64,000 nt of DNA from the NCBI GenBank assembly GCA_963854835.1, contig OY978525.1, forward strand, positions 1,507,501 through 1,571,500, given 5' to 3'. Positions 1 through 11,500 of this stretch are shown in pieces. The notes under the pieces were generated by a model. It was not told the DNA's origin, made no database searches, and was given only the letters and a program-made list of their open reading frames with translations. Every line of letters starts with the position of its first letter. The stretch's first letter is position 1. The position numbers and the translations under genes were made by a program. This DNA comes from Megamerina dolium. Taxonomy: Eukaryota; Arthropoda; Insecta; Diptera; Megamerinidae.

Positions 1-44
1 AAAATGGGCGTAATCGGACAAAATCAACGACTACCTCCCATATA
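1..44 (+). repeat. family A tandem-repeat unit, left part
   Basis: This is the left half of a family A unit, recognised by the run 'actacctcccata'. It is interrupted at the TA at 43-44 by the mariner at 45-1253 and resumes after the second TA at 1254-1255. Joining the flanks regenerates the usual unit junction (cctcccata followed by aaaatatg), so the repeat predates the transposon. Confidence 0.7.
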
Positions 45-1253
45 ACAGGTCATTCAATATGTGGATAGAATGACACATAGATGGCGTTACTAGAATTTTT
101 TCCATATGATTTTTATTGAGTTCAAACCTTCAAACGACTCACGTATTGACAACAATCTGACAATTGGTTCGTGAGTTATAGCATTTTGTGTGAAGCAACT
201 TTTGTTATTGAAAAAAAAAATGGATAAATGGATGTGATGAAAAAAATACAGTGGATACCATACAAAGTTGAAAAGTTGAAAAGTGGTTTGCTCACTTTAA
301 ATGTGGTCGTACCAGCACAAACGACAGAACGCAGTGGACGCCGTATTGAGGCTGTTATTTCCGAAAACATAAAAAAAATCCACATATTGGTTATGGAAGA
401 TCGCAAATTGCAGATGCATGGGCTAGCTGACGTTGTAGAGATATCCTATGGTAGTGTTTTTACCATTTTACACGAATATTTCTGTATGCGTAAGCTCTGT
501 GCAAAGTGGATACCGCATGAGCTCACAGTCGACCTAAAACGACGACGTATTGATGCTTCAACGGAGTGTTTGGCGCTGTTAAACCGAAATAAAACTGAAT
601 TCTACCGTCGATATGTAACAATGGATGAAATATGGCTTCACCATTACACACCACCAATCCAATAGACAGTCAGCTGAGTGGACAGCAGTCGACGAATCGA
701 ATCCAAAGCGAGCAAAGACGCAACAGTCGGCCGGTAAGATGATGGCGTCTGTATTTTGGGATGCGAACGGAATAATATTCATCGCCTATATCCAAAAAGG
801 AACGACCATCAATAGCTACTATTATTGTGAACTTTTGGACCGATTGAAGGCTGAAATCGCAAAGAAACGGCTACATTTGCAAAAGAAAAAAGTGATGAAA
901 TCGATTAAAACGATGGTAAAATTGAAGGAATTGGCCTTTGAATTGCTTCCATACCCACCGTATTCTCCAGATTTAGTTCCCAGCAACTGTTATCCTGTTT
1001 TCAGATCTCAAGAGAATATTTTCTGGAAAGAAATTGAAGCCCGATGATGCAGTAATCGCTGAAACTGAGGGCTACTTTGACGAGAAAGATAAATCGTACT
1101 ATAAAAGTGGTATTGAGTATAACGATTTTCAGTTGCAAAATCGTTATACTAGTTGTATCGCCCTCGAAGGCAACTATGTTGAATAATAAAATCGAGTTTT
1201 GTCAAAATTTTGTTTTTTTCATACCTTTCCTATAGACTTATTGAAGAGCCTGT
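45..1253 (+). mobile_element. mariner transposon, irritans subfamily (Himar1-like), inactive
   Basis: This is a complete-length but dead Tc1/mariner element of 1209 bp. It is bounded by TA at 43-44 and 1254-1255, the expected 2-bp target duplication. The left end reads ACAGGTCATTCAATATGTGG and the reverse complement of the right end reads ACAGGCTCTTCAATAAGTC, an imperfect terminal inverted repeat. The body encodes remnants resembling Himar1 in order. The element lies inside a family A tandem-repeat unit. Confidence 0.85.
228..1186 (+). pseudogene. mariner (irritans) transposase, frameshifted
   Basis: This is a cut-and-paste transposase remnant. At least three reading-frame changes separate the parts: an N-terminal WFAHFKCG-like piece, then ENIKKIH, MRKLCAKWIPHEL and RRYVTMDEIWLHHY (280-660), then SNRQSAEWTA to the second-domain region (658-1047), and a tail ending in CIALEGNYVE with TAA at 1184-1186. 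The first catalytic Asp (in TMDEIW) is present. The block that should carry the second Asp (QDNAPCH-like) is deleted after KKKV, and the third (normally PSD) reads PSN. The protein therefore cannot be catalytic. The subfamily call rests on motif-by-motif similarity to Himar1. Confidence 0.85.
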
Positions 1254-1890
1254 TAAAAATATGTTGTGAAAGGTATATGTAAACACTTGACACGTGAAAA
1301 TATTAAGGTATTGAACTAAAACTTAATACATAACGCTGTTCTTATCACAGAATTGATATATTAGAAAGCAGCTGTAATCGGATAAAATCCAAGGGTACCT
1401 CCCATACAAAAGTATGTTTTTGAATATGGGTTTTCACACTTTTCACTCGAAAATATGAAGGTATCAAACTGAAATTTGGTGCACATGGCTATAATTATAC
1501 AATAGTAATAATACTTGAAAATCAGACGAAACGGTTAAAAAGCACGTCTACCTCCCATATAAAAGTATGTTTTTGAATATGGATCTTCACACTTTTTACT
1601 CGAAAATATGAAGGTATCAACCTGAAACTTGGTACACATGGCTATAATTACTGAATAGTAAACATACTTGAAAATTAGACGAAACGGTTAAAAAACACAC
1701 GTACCTCCCATACAAACTTATGCTTCCGCATATATATTATTTTCAGACTTTGTGCACGAAAATATAAAGCTATCAAAATGAAACTGAGTACATACGATTA
1801 TATATGTCAATAAATAGGCGTGTTAGAAAATTGGCTGAATCGGATGAGGACCTACGGCCTATTGCCCATACAAACTGATACTTCTGTATG
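1254..1890 (+). repeat. family A tandem array, about 153-bp units (array A1)
   Basis: The phrase 'acctcccatacaaaagtatg' and variants recur at about 1397, 1550 and 1703, giving a period of 153 bp. A degenerate further unit lies at about 1850 and a split one spans the mariner. Each unit also carries 'cactcgaaaatatgaaggtatcaa', 'ctgaaacttgg' and 'gaaacggttaaaaa' blocks in the same order. There is no open frame. The same unit occurs near 11 kb, 27 kb, 45 kb (inverted) and 58.6 kb. Confidence 0.8.
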
Positions 1891-2889
1891 TTTCCTTATC
1901 TGCCCGCGAATCTTGTAGTGAACATACTTTGGCGAGTTTCTTTAAAAATTATTACAATACCATTTCTTGATACATTGACTAAGTAACATTGCTTTTCAGC
2001 ATTGTCGTAGCCATCATATCAAAATGTTATCCCTGACTCTATGTATGTGTCGACTGGTATGAAAAAAATTCCATTTATCAACTGTGAAATTGAGATTTAA
2101 GTGAAAAGTACGTTTACAATGTTCACAGTAACTACTCAAACCCTAACTTATTTAATATCCTCCGACCCAAATTAAAATTAGGAGGTTTCACTCAACAAAT
2201 CTCAGCAAAAAAACAGAAAATAAAATAATATAAATGTTTCGTATTTGAAACCACACAATCATTTTACTGCTTCACCACTTACATACATACATATATACAT
2301 ATGTATTATATGTATATGTGTAAAGTATATACATAAGTATTTTAAATCATTTTCTATTTTCACTTTATGTTTCTTTTATTTTATTTTTTATTTTTCATTT
2401 TATTCTTTTATTATATACACATGTACCCATATTTTAATGATTTATTGAGTATTTGGTGGTAAATAAAAAATATGAAACGAAAAAAAAAAATTGAATACGT
2501 ATTATTTTATAGAATTACTTTTGTTTGATAAAACTTTTTTGCAATGTCGCATGTGTACTCATGTTGGAAACTTTTAACATTAAAGAAATGAAAAAAAAGT
2601 ACATAAGAAAAAAAAAAACACGTTAGCAACAATTCAATTGAAACTTGTCTATAAATGCTATTTTGTATTTCTTGGTGTGTTTTGTATTTTCAAGCATTTA
2701 GTGATTTATTGGGTCAAGGATACATCAAACTTTGGCTTCTAAATGATTTTACTTTGTAGGCTTCTCTGTTTCTATCTGTTTTCAGAGCTCTGTATTATCG
2801 GTTACTTCCATAGGGCCCTTAGAGTGCAGGACTTTATTTGTTCGATATTTTGACATTGTAGAAAGTAAGACACCAAAGAAAACAGCTTC
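1891..2889. other. non-coding AT-rich stretch
   Basis: No gene is seen. The stretch is AT-rich with an ATACAT-rich patch near 2280-2330 and poly-A/poly-T runs. The open frames here are short and of low complexity. Confidence 0.6.
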
Positions 2890-2891
2890 TA

Positions 2892-3716
2892 CAGGGTGAT
2901 TTTTTGGCAACTGTCTTTTTCGCAACACTGTTTTTGACAGCTCAGCTGTTTTCGTGTACCATGTTACTGTCAAATATGTTCAATTTGGTCTATAATTTAA
3001 CCACAAATCGACTTACAAACGAACAACGCTTGCAGATTATTGAATTTCATTAACAAAAGTGCATCGTGCACCTTCTTGTGTTCAGCGACGAAGCTCATTT
3101 CTGGTTGAATGTATACGTGAACAATCAAAATTGGCATATTTAGTGTGAAGAGCACCAGCCAGAAGTATTGCAAGAACTACCAATGCATCCTGAAAAATGC
3201 ACTGTTTGGTGTGGGTTATGGGCCGGTGGCATCACTGGACCGTACTTTTTCAAAGACGACGAAGGCAGGAACGTTTGATTACATGATTACAAAATGTTTT
3301 TGGCCAAAAATGGAAGAGCTGGACTTGGCTGATATGTGATTTCAACAAGACGGTGCCATATGCCACATAACACGATGGCCCAATTGAGAGGCGAGTTCGG
3401 TGAACAGTTTATTTCACGTTTGGGACCGGTCAATTAGCCGCCTAGATCGTGCGATTTGACGCCTTTAGACTATTTTTTTGGGGGAGCTATGTTAAGGCTC
3501 ATGTCTATAGCGACAAGCCCGCAACGGTTGACGCACTGGAAGCCAATATTGAAAAATTTATTCGTGAAATACCGGCTGATATGTTGGAGAGAGTATGCCA
3601 AAATTAGACCCAGCGTATGAACCAATTGAGGCGCAGCCGCAGCCTATTGACCGAAATAAAGATTTCATACATTTCACTAATTTCTCAAATCCGGAGGCTC
3701 TTAAAAAATTACCCTG
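2892..3716 (+). mobile_element. DD41D (rosa-type) mariner copy A, internally deleted
   Basis: This 825-bp element is flanked by TA at 2890-2891 and 3717-3718. The ends are CAGGGTGATTTTTTGGCAAC and, reversed, CAGGGTAATTTTTTAAGAGCC. The coding remnant starts like NEQRLQIIE and then jumps across a deletion to the first catalytic block (FSDEAHFWLN, about 3078). It continues through EKCTVWCG, GPYF and KMEELDLADM to a QQDGA block near 3345. The second-to-third Asp spacing is 41 residues in the best-preserved sister copy B, the DD41D signature. In-frame stops and frameshifts make it non-functional. It is likely mobilised, if ever, in trans. Confidence 0.85.
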
Positions 3717-3718
3717 TA

Positions 3719-6099
3719 CATACTATCCATATCCATATCTAAGAATAACGCACTGGCCCTTTGTGAACATTTTACAAATGTCGAATGAAGCAAGCAAAAC
3801 AATTTAAATTTTTCGTCTTCCACTAAAACTGCCTGCCTTTCATCGTCCCCGAACTAAAATTACAAATAAAAAATAACATCTGTATGCGAAATGATTCGTC
3901 AGTCGTTATATGGAAACAACAGGACAGACAACTGAAGGTCGGTTAGTCGTACAGCCGCCCATAACCAGCCTCTGCTTACACCTCAAATTTAATTGTCTGC
4001 GTAAATATGAGTTTATAGTACTATGGCCCTCGAAATAGACCAAAATGAAATATGTATTACGATACAATTCAAGTTGCGAATTGGCAAATGAGTTTTGTTT
4101 AATTCTCTTTATGTGTGTATGTGTGTGTGTGTGTGTGTCTATGAGTGAGTGTTTATTATTTATTTATCTGAGAGTAGGTAGGTAGCTTACAGAGAGAGTG
4201 AGAGAGGGTGAAAGCAGGCTCTATGGTGAATTCATTACATTGCAAAAATACATTTAATAGGGATCAGAAACTTTTGTTTGCCATTGTTGACTCTATTCCA
4301 GTGTTGTATCCATGGATAATGCTGTTCGTGTTGACGACTGACTTTGTAGATATTTTGAATGACTTTTGGCTCAGCACAGCCGCACAACAGACTACGGCAT
4401 ACGTATATGTATCGTATGTACACTTGTATGTATGTATGTTTGTACAATAGCATTCGGTTGGGTTACTTTATTTCAAAAATTTTATAATCTCGTAAAAGTT
4501 TTCAAGTTTTCAAACCAAAAACAAAATGCTCCAATTCTAATTTTACATAAGCTGCTTGAGCGTTCATGTATGTGGGTTGGATAACAGCAACAACAACATC
4601 GTATCTTAACAATGATAACAATTTCAGCACTACAAAGCACAAGTGGTAATATGTAGTATAGTCATAATAATAGTGGCAGTTAGAAGCAAACAAATGTAAA
4701 CGAAATGAACGAGAAGATCTCAAATATTTACATTGTAAATATATATTTGGAACAAAGTTGGCGGGGGGTGGGTGGTGGGTTTTGATGGGTAACTATCAAA
4801 GGAAAGTAAACCTTCACACTGTGTTAAGGCTAAGAGTTTCATTCACTATCCGCCAAAGAAATGCCGCAATGGCCGCCGAGACCATTGTCGTCCTCAATCC
4901 ACCACAATCACCACTAATGCCACCGCAATAAAATATTTTTGTAGCAGTTTCGCGGCGGCTGCGGCGATTACAAGAGAGAGAACTTTAAAGAACTCTTTGT
5001 TGCTGCGATGACCCGCAGCGATACACAGCAAAACAGTCATTCATTACGACGCCTAAGCAGGCGGCCTAAAACTATGTACATAAACCACCGCCGCGTTGTA
5101 GCAAGTAGTTATAAAAACCTCTCTAAATTTTATGTCAGATTTTGTGATGAAGGCGCACAGCACAGCACAGAAGATTCGAAATGTTACAAATAAAAACAGA
5201 TAACCACATATAAGCGCTCGGTCATACGCAACGCCCGTATATGGAGCATACAATCACCCATCAGCTGTTATGTATACTCCTTAGCTATAGAAACAGTTGA
5301 ATGTTTTGTCATAAATAAAGATAAGAAGCAACACCAAACAGTCAGAGCTACATATGTATGTATGTACTCGTACATAGGAAAGCTCACAAAGGCTAAAGTC
5401 CTTCACACGCACTTTGATTGCTTCGTAAAAACAATAACAGAACAATGTTGGCAATGGCAGCAGCGATAAGTCACAAGATGACTTTGTCGGACTTCGACAG
5501 TGTTGCTTTAGTTCTGTTTTTTTTTTTTTTGGTGTTGTATTTTTTGTTTTTCATAAAAACTTTTAGTCAAACTTTAAAAACATTGAGACACAAAATCAAG
5601 TTACCATCTGCAGTTCATCATCTTCTTCTTCAAATGCGGCGCAATGGATTTGTGCTATGATATGACCGATCGTCTTTATTGTGAAGACCCGCATTTAGTT
5701 GTACATGTATGAACAACGAATGACAATCTCATCGCAATATTTCTTACAAAATTGTATGTATCAAAATCTAACAACATTCAAGCATATGCAGCACCAACAA
5801 CAACAACAATTGCTCTCAAGTTTATCAGAGTAGAATTTGTTGAAAAGTTTGTTGTGTTCAACAAAATACCAACACTTTGCTGACAAATATGCAATATGGA
5901 ATGATTATAAATAATACATATCGTAACTATGAACAAGTGACAAGTTGAATACATTTTGAATGGAAGCAGTCGGGGTGTAGAGGCGGTCGGTCGGTCTGTT
6001 GAAATCGTTGCAAATATTTGTTCACATACACTAGGCACTACCAACAACCGAAAAGTTGTTGTTGTACTCAAAAAGATCAGAGCTAAAGTATTTTGCCAA
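3719..6099. other. non-coding stretch with microsatellites
   Basis: No convincing gene is seen. There is a (GT)n run at about 4112-4138, ATGT-rich DNA at 4410-4440, and a relatively GC-richer patch at 4850-5060. A 61-codon frame at 5008-5193 has no recognisable domain and is listed under rejected items. A T-run lies at 5517-5532. Confidence 0.5.
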
Positions 6100-6789
6100 G
6101 CTAAACGCTCCCAAGTATCTAGTGTCAATAAACAAAGAGTCCCAGCGTCTTGGACAGCACGTCACTGTTGACAACTACGCTTTTGAAGTAGTAAGGGACT
6201 TTGTCTATCTTGGAACCAGCATTAACTGCAGTAATGACGTCAGCCTGGAGATATTGCGAAGGATCACTCTTGCAAATAGGTGCTACCTTGGGCTAAGTAA
6301 GCAATTGAGAAGTCGAGCCCTCTCTCGAAGAACGAAAACTACACTCTCTCACACACACTACAGTCTCTCATCATGACTGTCCTAACATATGGCGCTGAAG
6401 TCTGGACAATTTCCACCTCGGATGAGCGAATGCTTGGAGTTTTCGAGAGAAAAGTCCTACGCAAGATCTGTGGACCTATTTGTGTTGGTGGCGAGTACCG
6501 AATAAGGTACAACCATGAGCTGTATGAGCTGTATGCTGATATTAACATAGTAAAGTGCATCAAAATCCAGCGGCTGCGCTGGCTAGGTCATGTCGAGCGA
6601 ATGGAAGAACACGCTCCAGCTAAGAAGGTGTTATATTCGGAACCCGCTGGAGGACGACGCAGAAGAGGAAGACCTAACCTCCGGTGGAAAGACCAAGTAC
6701 TGGAGAACCTGACGGCGCTTGGAATTTCTAACTGGCGCCAGCTAGCGAAGAACAGAGATGGCTGGCGAAGCATGTTATATTCGGCCTAA
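6100..6789 (+). pseudogene. non-LTR retrotransposon, C-terminal end of reverse transcriptase ORF
   Basis: This is a 5'-truncated LINE fragment. Reading first at about 6100-6376 and then, after a frameshift near 6375, at 6373-6789, it shows the common arrangement FVYLGTSIN, YGAEVWTIS, a KIQRLRWLGHVERM block, a Gly/Arg-rich GRRRRGRPNLRW segment and a terminal NRDGWRSM. These are typical of the region after the reverse transcriptase fingers and palm in RTE/CR1-like insect LINEs. The catalytic FADD region is absent. The clade is not assigned. The product would have been cytoplasmic or nuclear retrotransposon machinery. Confidence 0.75.
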
Positions 6790-6829
6790 ATCTATGACCA
6801 CCTCACTTCCATTCTATTTTTGTTCAAAA

Positions 6830-7131
6830 ATTGTCCTGTAAATGTTTACCCTCCATTTCTATTGTGTAGAGGGGATCCCCTACAAAATTTAAGTTTTTAT
6901 AAATTTGGCTCTCACAGCTCTGAGCGCCGCTAGGGGGTTATAAATATGACCGACCCTAATAATATTTACTATTCAACAATTTTTCAGTATACACTTACTA
7001 CATACCTTAGTCTTGTGCAAGCTTCTCTATAAAATATACGTGAAAATATCTGAAGGTGACAAATAGGCACATAATTGTCCATGAAACTCCCCTAGCTCCT
7101 AACTCTTCAACTCCAATATTTTCCCAAATAT
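6830..7131 (-). repeat. family B repeat, inverted copy
   Basis: Read in reverse, the stretch near 6920-6955 gives the family B core, with GGTCGGTCATA followed by CCCCCTAGCGGCG and CTGTGAG blocks. The edges are approximate. It runs up to the SINE insertion at 7146. Confidence 0.5.
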
Positions 7132-7145
7132 ACTCATCTTCTTTA
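7132..7145. repeat. target-site duplication, left copy, of SINE at 7146-7508
   Basis: ACTCATCTTCTTTA here matches ACTCATCTCCTTTA at 7509-7522 with one difference. It brackets the SINE exactly. Confidence 0.8.
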
Positions 7146-7508
7146 CAAAAAAAATAAATATATGGCACTTAAAGCCCCGAAGGTCTCATTCGCCGAGTTT
7201 CTCTTCCATTACTGTTGTGCGTGCTAAATTTTGGACAGTATTAGAAGGGACCTACTTATTTTAGCCGGTTCCGAACGGCAGAACACTTGTGACATCACTC
7301 TTTCTGACCTTTGTCACAGAGTTCTTTTAGAAGCTTTTTCATGGCAAGTTGTTACTGTCGGAAGAATTGCCAATTGCTTGCCGACAGGTGGGTGCCGTTC
7401 GAAAGAAAAATCTTTTCGATATAAAATTTGTTATGCATCAGCCGGGGATTGAACCACGACCTACAGATCAGAAGGCCAACACACTAACCACTGAGCTACG
7501 GCACCCAC
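7146..7508 (-). mobile_element. tRNA-derived SINE, copy 1
   Basis: This 363-bp SINE lies on the - strand. Its head (7508 downwards) reads as a tRNA-like sequence with an A box (TAGCTCAGTGGTTAG) and a B box (GGTCGTGGTTCAATCCCC), the internal RNA polymerase III promoter. An unrelated body of about 270 bp follows and ends in AGTGCCATATATTTATTTTT (reverse reading). A 14-bp target duplication with one mismatch flanks it. The long duplication and A/T-rich tail point to LINE-dependent retroposition. Three more copies occur in this window. Confidence 0.85.
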
Positions 7509-7522
7509 ACTCATCTCCTTTA

Positions 7523-7800
7523 TTTCCTTCAAATTTCATAAAAACATTAAATTTGTAGGGGACCCCCTTAAGAAACGTAGATAGGGCTTACTAAATATGT
7601 TTGGAAAAAATATTGAAGAGACGATCATTTTAGTGGCAATTCCTAGGCAGCTATGTGATTAATTTTAGATTTTCAGGACTTTTTTTTTTTGTTAATTTTG
7701 TATGGGAGCCGAAACAAGCGGTGAAAACAAAGGGTAAATTAAAATCAAAAGGGTCAATTCTGAGTATTTGAATGAAGGCTTTAATTTTCAGCAAGACAAA
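7523..7800 (+). repeat. family B repeat
   Basis: The text 'aaatttgtaggggacccccttaag', 'agatagggcttactaaatatgtt' and 'gtggcaattcctaggcagc' matches family B blocks. It directly abuts the SINE target duplication, so the SINE landed in a family B region. Confidence 0.55.
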
Positions 7801-8174
7801 TTCATGTTGCTTTCTCATGGATATGTTAAAGAGGTCTAACAGTCATTCGTCCATGCTTTATAGCTTTATAGCTTGTTTAAAATGACATTTTTTAAGAAAT
7901 TTTTTTTTTTGTTACTTTTTAAATGTTATTTTACTACTTTTCAGACGATTGCTAAGCACAATTTTGAAGGAAGGTTATATATTTGATTATATTTGATTTA
8001 TTAATTTTCATTTGTCAGTTTCTCCCTTGGATTTCACAAGAATTCTCCAGTTTTTGTAACGACTGCATTCAAGGTCTTTTATACTATTCTACAAGTAGAT
8101 TGTTGCTGTTGAGAAGTGCAAAGTGAATATGAAATACAGCAATAGGGTACTGCGAGAGAACAATCTGGAGTATG
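7801..8174. other. non-coding AT-rich stretch
   Basis: No gene or named repeat is seen between the family B unit and the family C element. Confidence 0.5.
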
Positions 8175-9466
8175 AAAAATCTCCTTACAGTCGGCTAGGG
8201 CCGACCAAACTATACCCTGCATATGTAGATTTATATATAAAAAGTTTACTCGAATATCCAACTTTTCTTTTATTTCCACTTTTCGAGAAACAATTTTTGC
8301 ATATACTACTAATTTACACCCGAAATATGGTTGACTTTGACGAAGTAAAAGGATTTTAAGATAATTCCGAGGCTTAGTATGGGAGCTATATAAAAAGTGG
8401 GCGTGGCTTACCACTTTCTAGTAAATCCAATTAATTTTTCAATGTCAATCCACACCTTAAATTTGGTGTCCTAAGTTGAATAGTTTCTAAGTTATGGTGG
8501 TTAACATTTTTGTTTAATTTCCTCAACTTTGTATGGGAGCCCCAATAAGAAGTGGGCGTGGTACGCTGATTTTTCGCCAGATTATTTCCGACTACGATAT
8601 TAATTTAAGTGTCAATTATGGTTATTGTAGACATAAGATTGCCTAAGTTACAGCTGTTTCAATTTAAAATTTGTATGGGGGCTACGATAAACACTGGGCG
8701 TGGTGCGCCCATTTTCTGTGAGCCTAGTTGCTCGTACTATACTAATCCACACCTTAAATCTCGTTATTCTACGCTGAATAGTTTGCAAGTTATAACCGGT
8801 AACATTTTTTTTAATTTCCGCAACTTTGTATGGGAGACCCAAAAAGGAGTGGGCGTGGCACATTGATTTTCTGCCATATTATTTCAGACTACCATGTTAA
8901 TCTAAGTGTCAATTATGGTTATTCTGGACAGAAGATTGTAGAAGTTACAGCTGTTTCAATTTAAAAGAAGTACAGACACTTTGTATGGGAGCTACGCTAG
9001 AAAGTAGGCGTGGCTCATCCACTTTTGGTGAGGTTATATAGTAGTATAACATAACTCTATGTGCAAAATATTGTTGTCCCAAGTGGTATATTGTGTGAGT
9101 TATAGCAAGTTAAAGATTTTGAAAATTTCGAGGTTAGTCGCTTTGAATGCTTGGTGTGGGCGTGGTTATTGACCGATCATGCCCAATATCAATCCCCTCC
9201 GTACCCTTGGATCTTAGATTACTTATGCCAAATTTCATCGAAATAGCTCAATATTTACTCAAGTTATCGTGCGAACCAGCCAGGTGACAGACAGACGGAC
9301 GGACGGACGGACGGACGGACGGACGGACATCGTTAAATCGAAAATTTAATCGACGCTGATCACGAATATATATCCATGTCTATATCTCCGGAGATTCCTT
9401 CAAGTGGACACAAACATCTGACCGAAATGAATATACCATGCATATTGCATTATGCAGGGTATAAAA
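8175..9466 (+). repeat. family C element, copy 1 (about 1.29 kb, TATACCCTGCAT ends)
   Basis: This is a non-coding dispersed element, also present inverted at 18944-20544. It starts with 'ctccttacagtcgg' and TATACCCTGCAT at 8211-8222, and ends with TATGCAGGGTAT at 9451-9462. Inside are repeated blocks, each with 'ctttgtatgggagc' and 'gggcgtgg', in tandem units of about 299 bp. Near the right end come 'aaatttcatcgaaatagctc', a GGAC tetranucleotide run and 'gaatatatatcc'. The layout (TATACCC end, GGAC run, CCACGCCCAC boxes) resembles abundant Drosophila intergenic repeats, which I cannot name precisely. Open frames inside, for example 8609-8866, look incidental. Confidence 0.85.
9287..9328 (+). 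repeat. (GGAC)n run inside family C copy 1
   Basis: A GACA/GGAC tetranucleotide tract of about 40 bp forms a fixed internal part of the family C element. The reverse-complement GTCC tract is found in copy 2 at about 19081-19129. Confidence 0.9.
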
Positions 9467-10790
9467 ATAATCTAAACAATTTGCGCTGACCTCTATTCCA
9501 TATCGGGTTCTTAGAATTATTTCCTCTACATAGCTAAACTTATGAGGCATCCATGTGCATTAAAATGCCTGTTAATCGAACATTCAGTGTATGTGGCATA
9601 GTACTCATAACATAAAGTTAGAGGAAGGAAAATGTGAATGCAAAAGAATGAGGGGCCGACTGTCTAAGCTGGCCAACCGGAAGGAACTCATATATCACGC
9701 ATATTGCATGATGCTGCATGCATATCGCTTCAACATGCTGTTGTCGAAAAAGTTTCGATTCACAAACATACACACACACACATGTACATACTCGTACACA
9801 TACATATTCAATGAAGTGCAATATATGTACAACACTAATATGTACGAATTTGTTGGCGACGAAAGCTTTTTTTTTTCTACTCCACATATGAGTGTACTAT
9901 GTATGTGTGATGGCGAAAGTTGCTACTTGAAGTTATTATTTTAAAATCCTCTCTGCTCAGTATTTTGGCTTCTTCATCTTTGCCACTTTGCTGGAATTTT
10001 TTGGTTTGTTTGTTTTCATTTTGTGTTTGTCCACATTTTTGCTGACATACGGAAATGATTATGTATCACCAGCAAAAATAAATATCCGGACATGTACACA
10101 AAAAATACCTACTAATACATAAATACTCTTGTACTTATTCTACTATATACATACGAGTATACATACATGCATACCATGCACATATGAATACTTACTCTAA
10201 GTATGTGTGCTTTTACACTTCTTGTTGTCAAATAAGGATGCTTCTTCATCTTTTTCTACTCTATATTGTTTGACAAACAACAGCAGCACTAAGAACCTCT
10301 ACAAAAAAAAAAAAAAAAAAAAAATACCAATGCAAAAGTTTCTTCTCAATGAACTATGTGAAGTGGACTGTCGGTTCGATGGTGTGCGGCTAAATGTCCT
10401 TTAGCCGCATCGAGTTCGACTCAAAGTTATCTTTACTATTTCTTGTGTGCTGTAAGAAGTGTGATTTTGCAACTTTTGCTGATAGTAATGTTGACATAGA
10501 AAACACATTTAAGTCGAATTCAGTCGAATATTGATGTAGTGTATTATTGTGCAACTGTAATTGCAGCATCAGTCACACCTATCCAGTTCTGTGTACAAAT
10601 CCTATATCAAAAATTTAATAGAGAAGAAGCAATGATAAATGATTTTTATCACAAACGATAGGCCTTGATCGTAGCATTTTTTGTACACATGAAATCCTTG
10701 GTCAAAATTAAACAGGATTCGAATCTTAGACCCAAATAATTGTTACATGAACTGAGAGCATTTCAATAAATTAGTGCTACTTTGAGGGCA
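9467..10790. other. non-coding stretch
   Basis: No gene is seen. The stretch includes CA- and ATAC-rich tracts (about 9765-9810 and 10140-10190) and an A-run at 10302-10323. Confidence 0.5.
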
Positions 10791-10881
10791 TAGGTTAGGT
10801 TAGGTTATTGTTTCTACTCTCTCTCTCTCTGAGAGGACACTCTTAGGCCAGAAAGACCCATTGTAATACCACCGAGCTCTA
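10791..10881 (-). mobile_element. retroelement 3' end fragment with TTAGG-like tail
   Basis: On the - strand this reads as a 3' untranslated piece (GGTCTTTCTGGCCTAAGAG, then CTCTCAGAGAG) followed by an AACCT repeat tail at 10791-10806. The same UTR and tail end the RNase H fragment at 17601-18274, and again appear at 55503-55582. It is a heavily 5'-truncated insertion. Confidence 0.65.
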
Positions 10882-10929
10882 TAGTTCTATAGTTTTCTTT
10901 CTGTCGTAATTATAATACAGTCGATCTAA

Positions 10930-11500
10930 AAATCGGTATATAAGATTATTTTCACCAACTAAATTGATCATTTTATGAATTGGCGAAATCGAATGAAAAT
11001 CACGCCAACCTTCCATACAAACCTACCTTATAAAATGCATGTTTTCGCATAAAGTACAAAATCTTGAGCTGGAAATCGGTGTATACAAGTTTATTTACTA
11101 ACAAATAGCTATACTAGAAAATATATTAAATTCGAATAAAAATCCAGTCAAACTCCCATACAAAAATGTGTTGTAGAATGTGAATTTTCAAAATTTTTGC
11201 ACTAAAACATAACGGTATCAAGCTGAAACTCGTTATATGCAATTATATTTACATATAATTAAAGGTAGTCGAAAATGGTCTGAATCAGATAAAAACTACT
11301 ACCACTTCTCATACAAATTTGTGTTTTCGTATGCATGAATTCATACTTTTCACATGATAATACAAAGTTATCAAGCTGTAACTTGGCACAAACTCATATA
11401 TTTATTAGTGAATAGACGAGACAGAAAATAGGCGTACTGAATGATGATGATGATGGTGGATGAAAATTACGCCTTTCTCTCATATAAAAGTATGTTTCTG
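10930..11500 (+). repeat. family A tandem array A2
   Basis: About four diverged units are present, with the 'catacaaa' core near 11013, 11156, 11308 and 11479. They carry the same companion blocks as array A1 ('tcaagctgaaactcg', 'gaatgaaaatcacgcc'). Spacing is roughly 145-175 bp. Confidence 0.7.

Noticed and set aside
5008..5193. 61-codon ORF as a gene
   Set aside because: No recognisable domain, no splice sites or promoter that stand out, basic random-looking composition. Chance cannot be excluded.
8609..8866. 85-codon ORF repeated at 19550-19807
   Set aside because: It is in both copies only because both are the same non-coding family C element. Other units of that element have stops in the same place.
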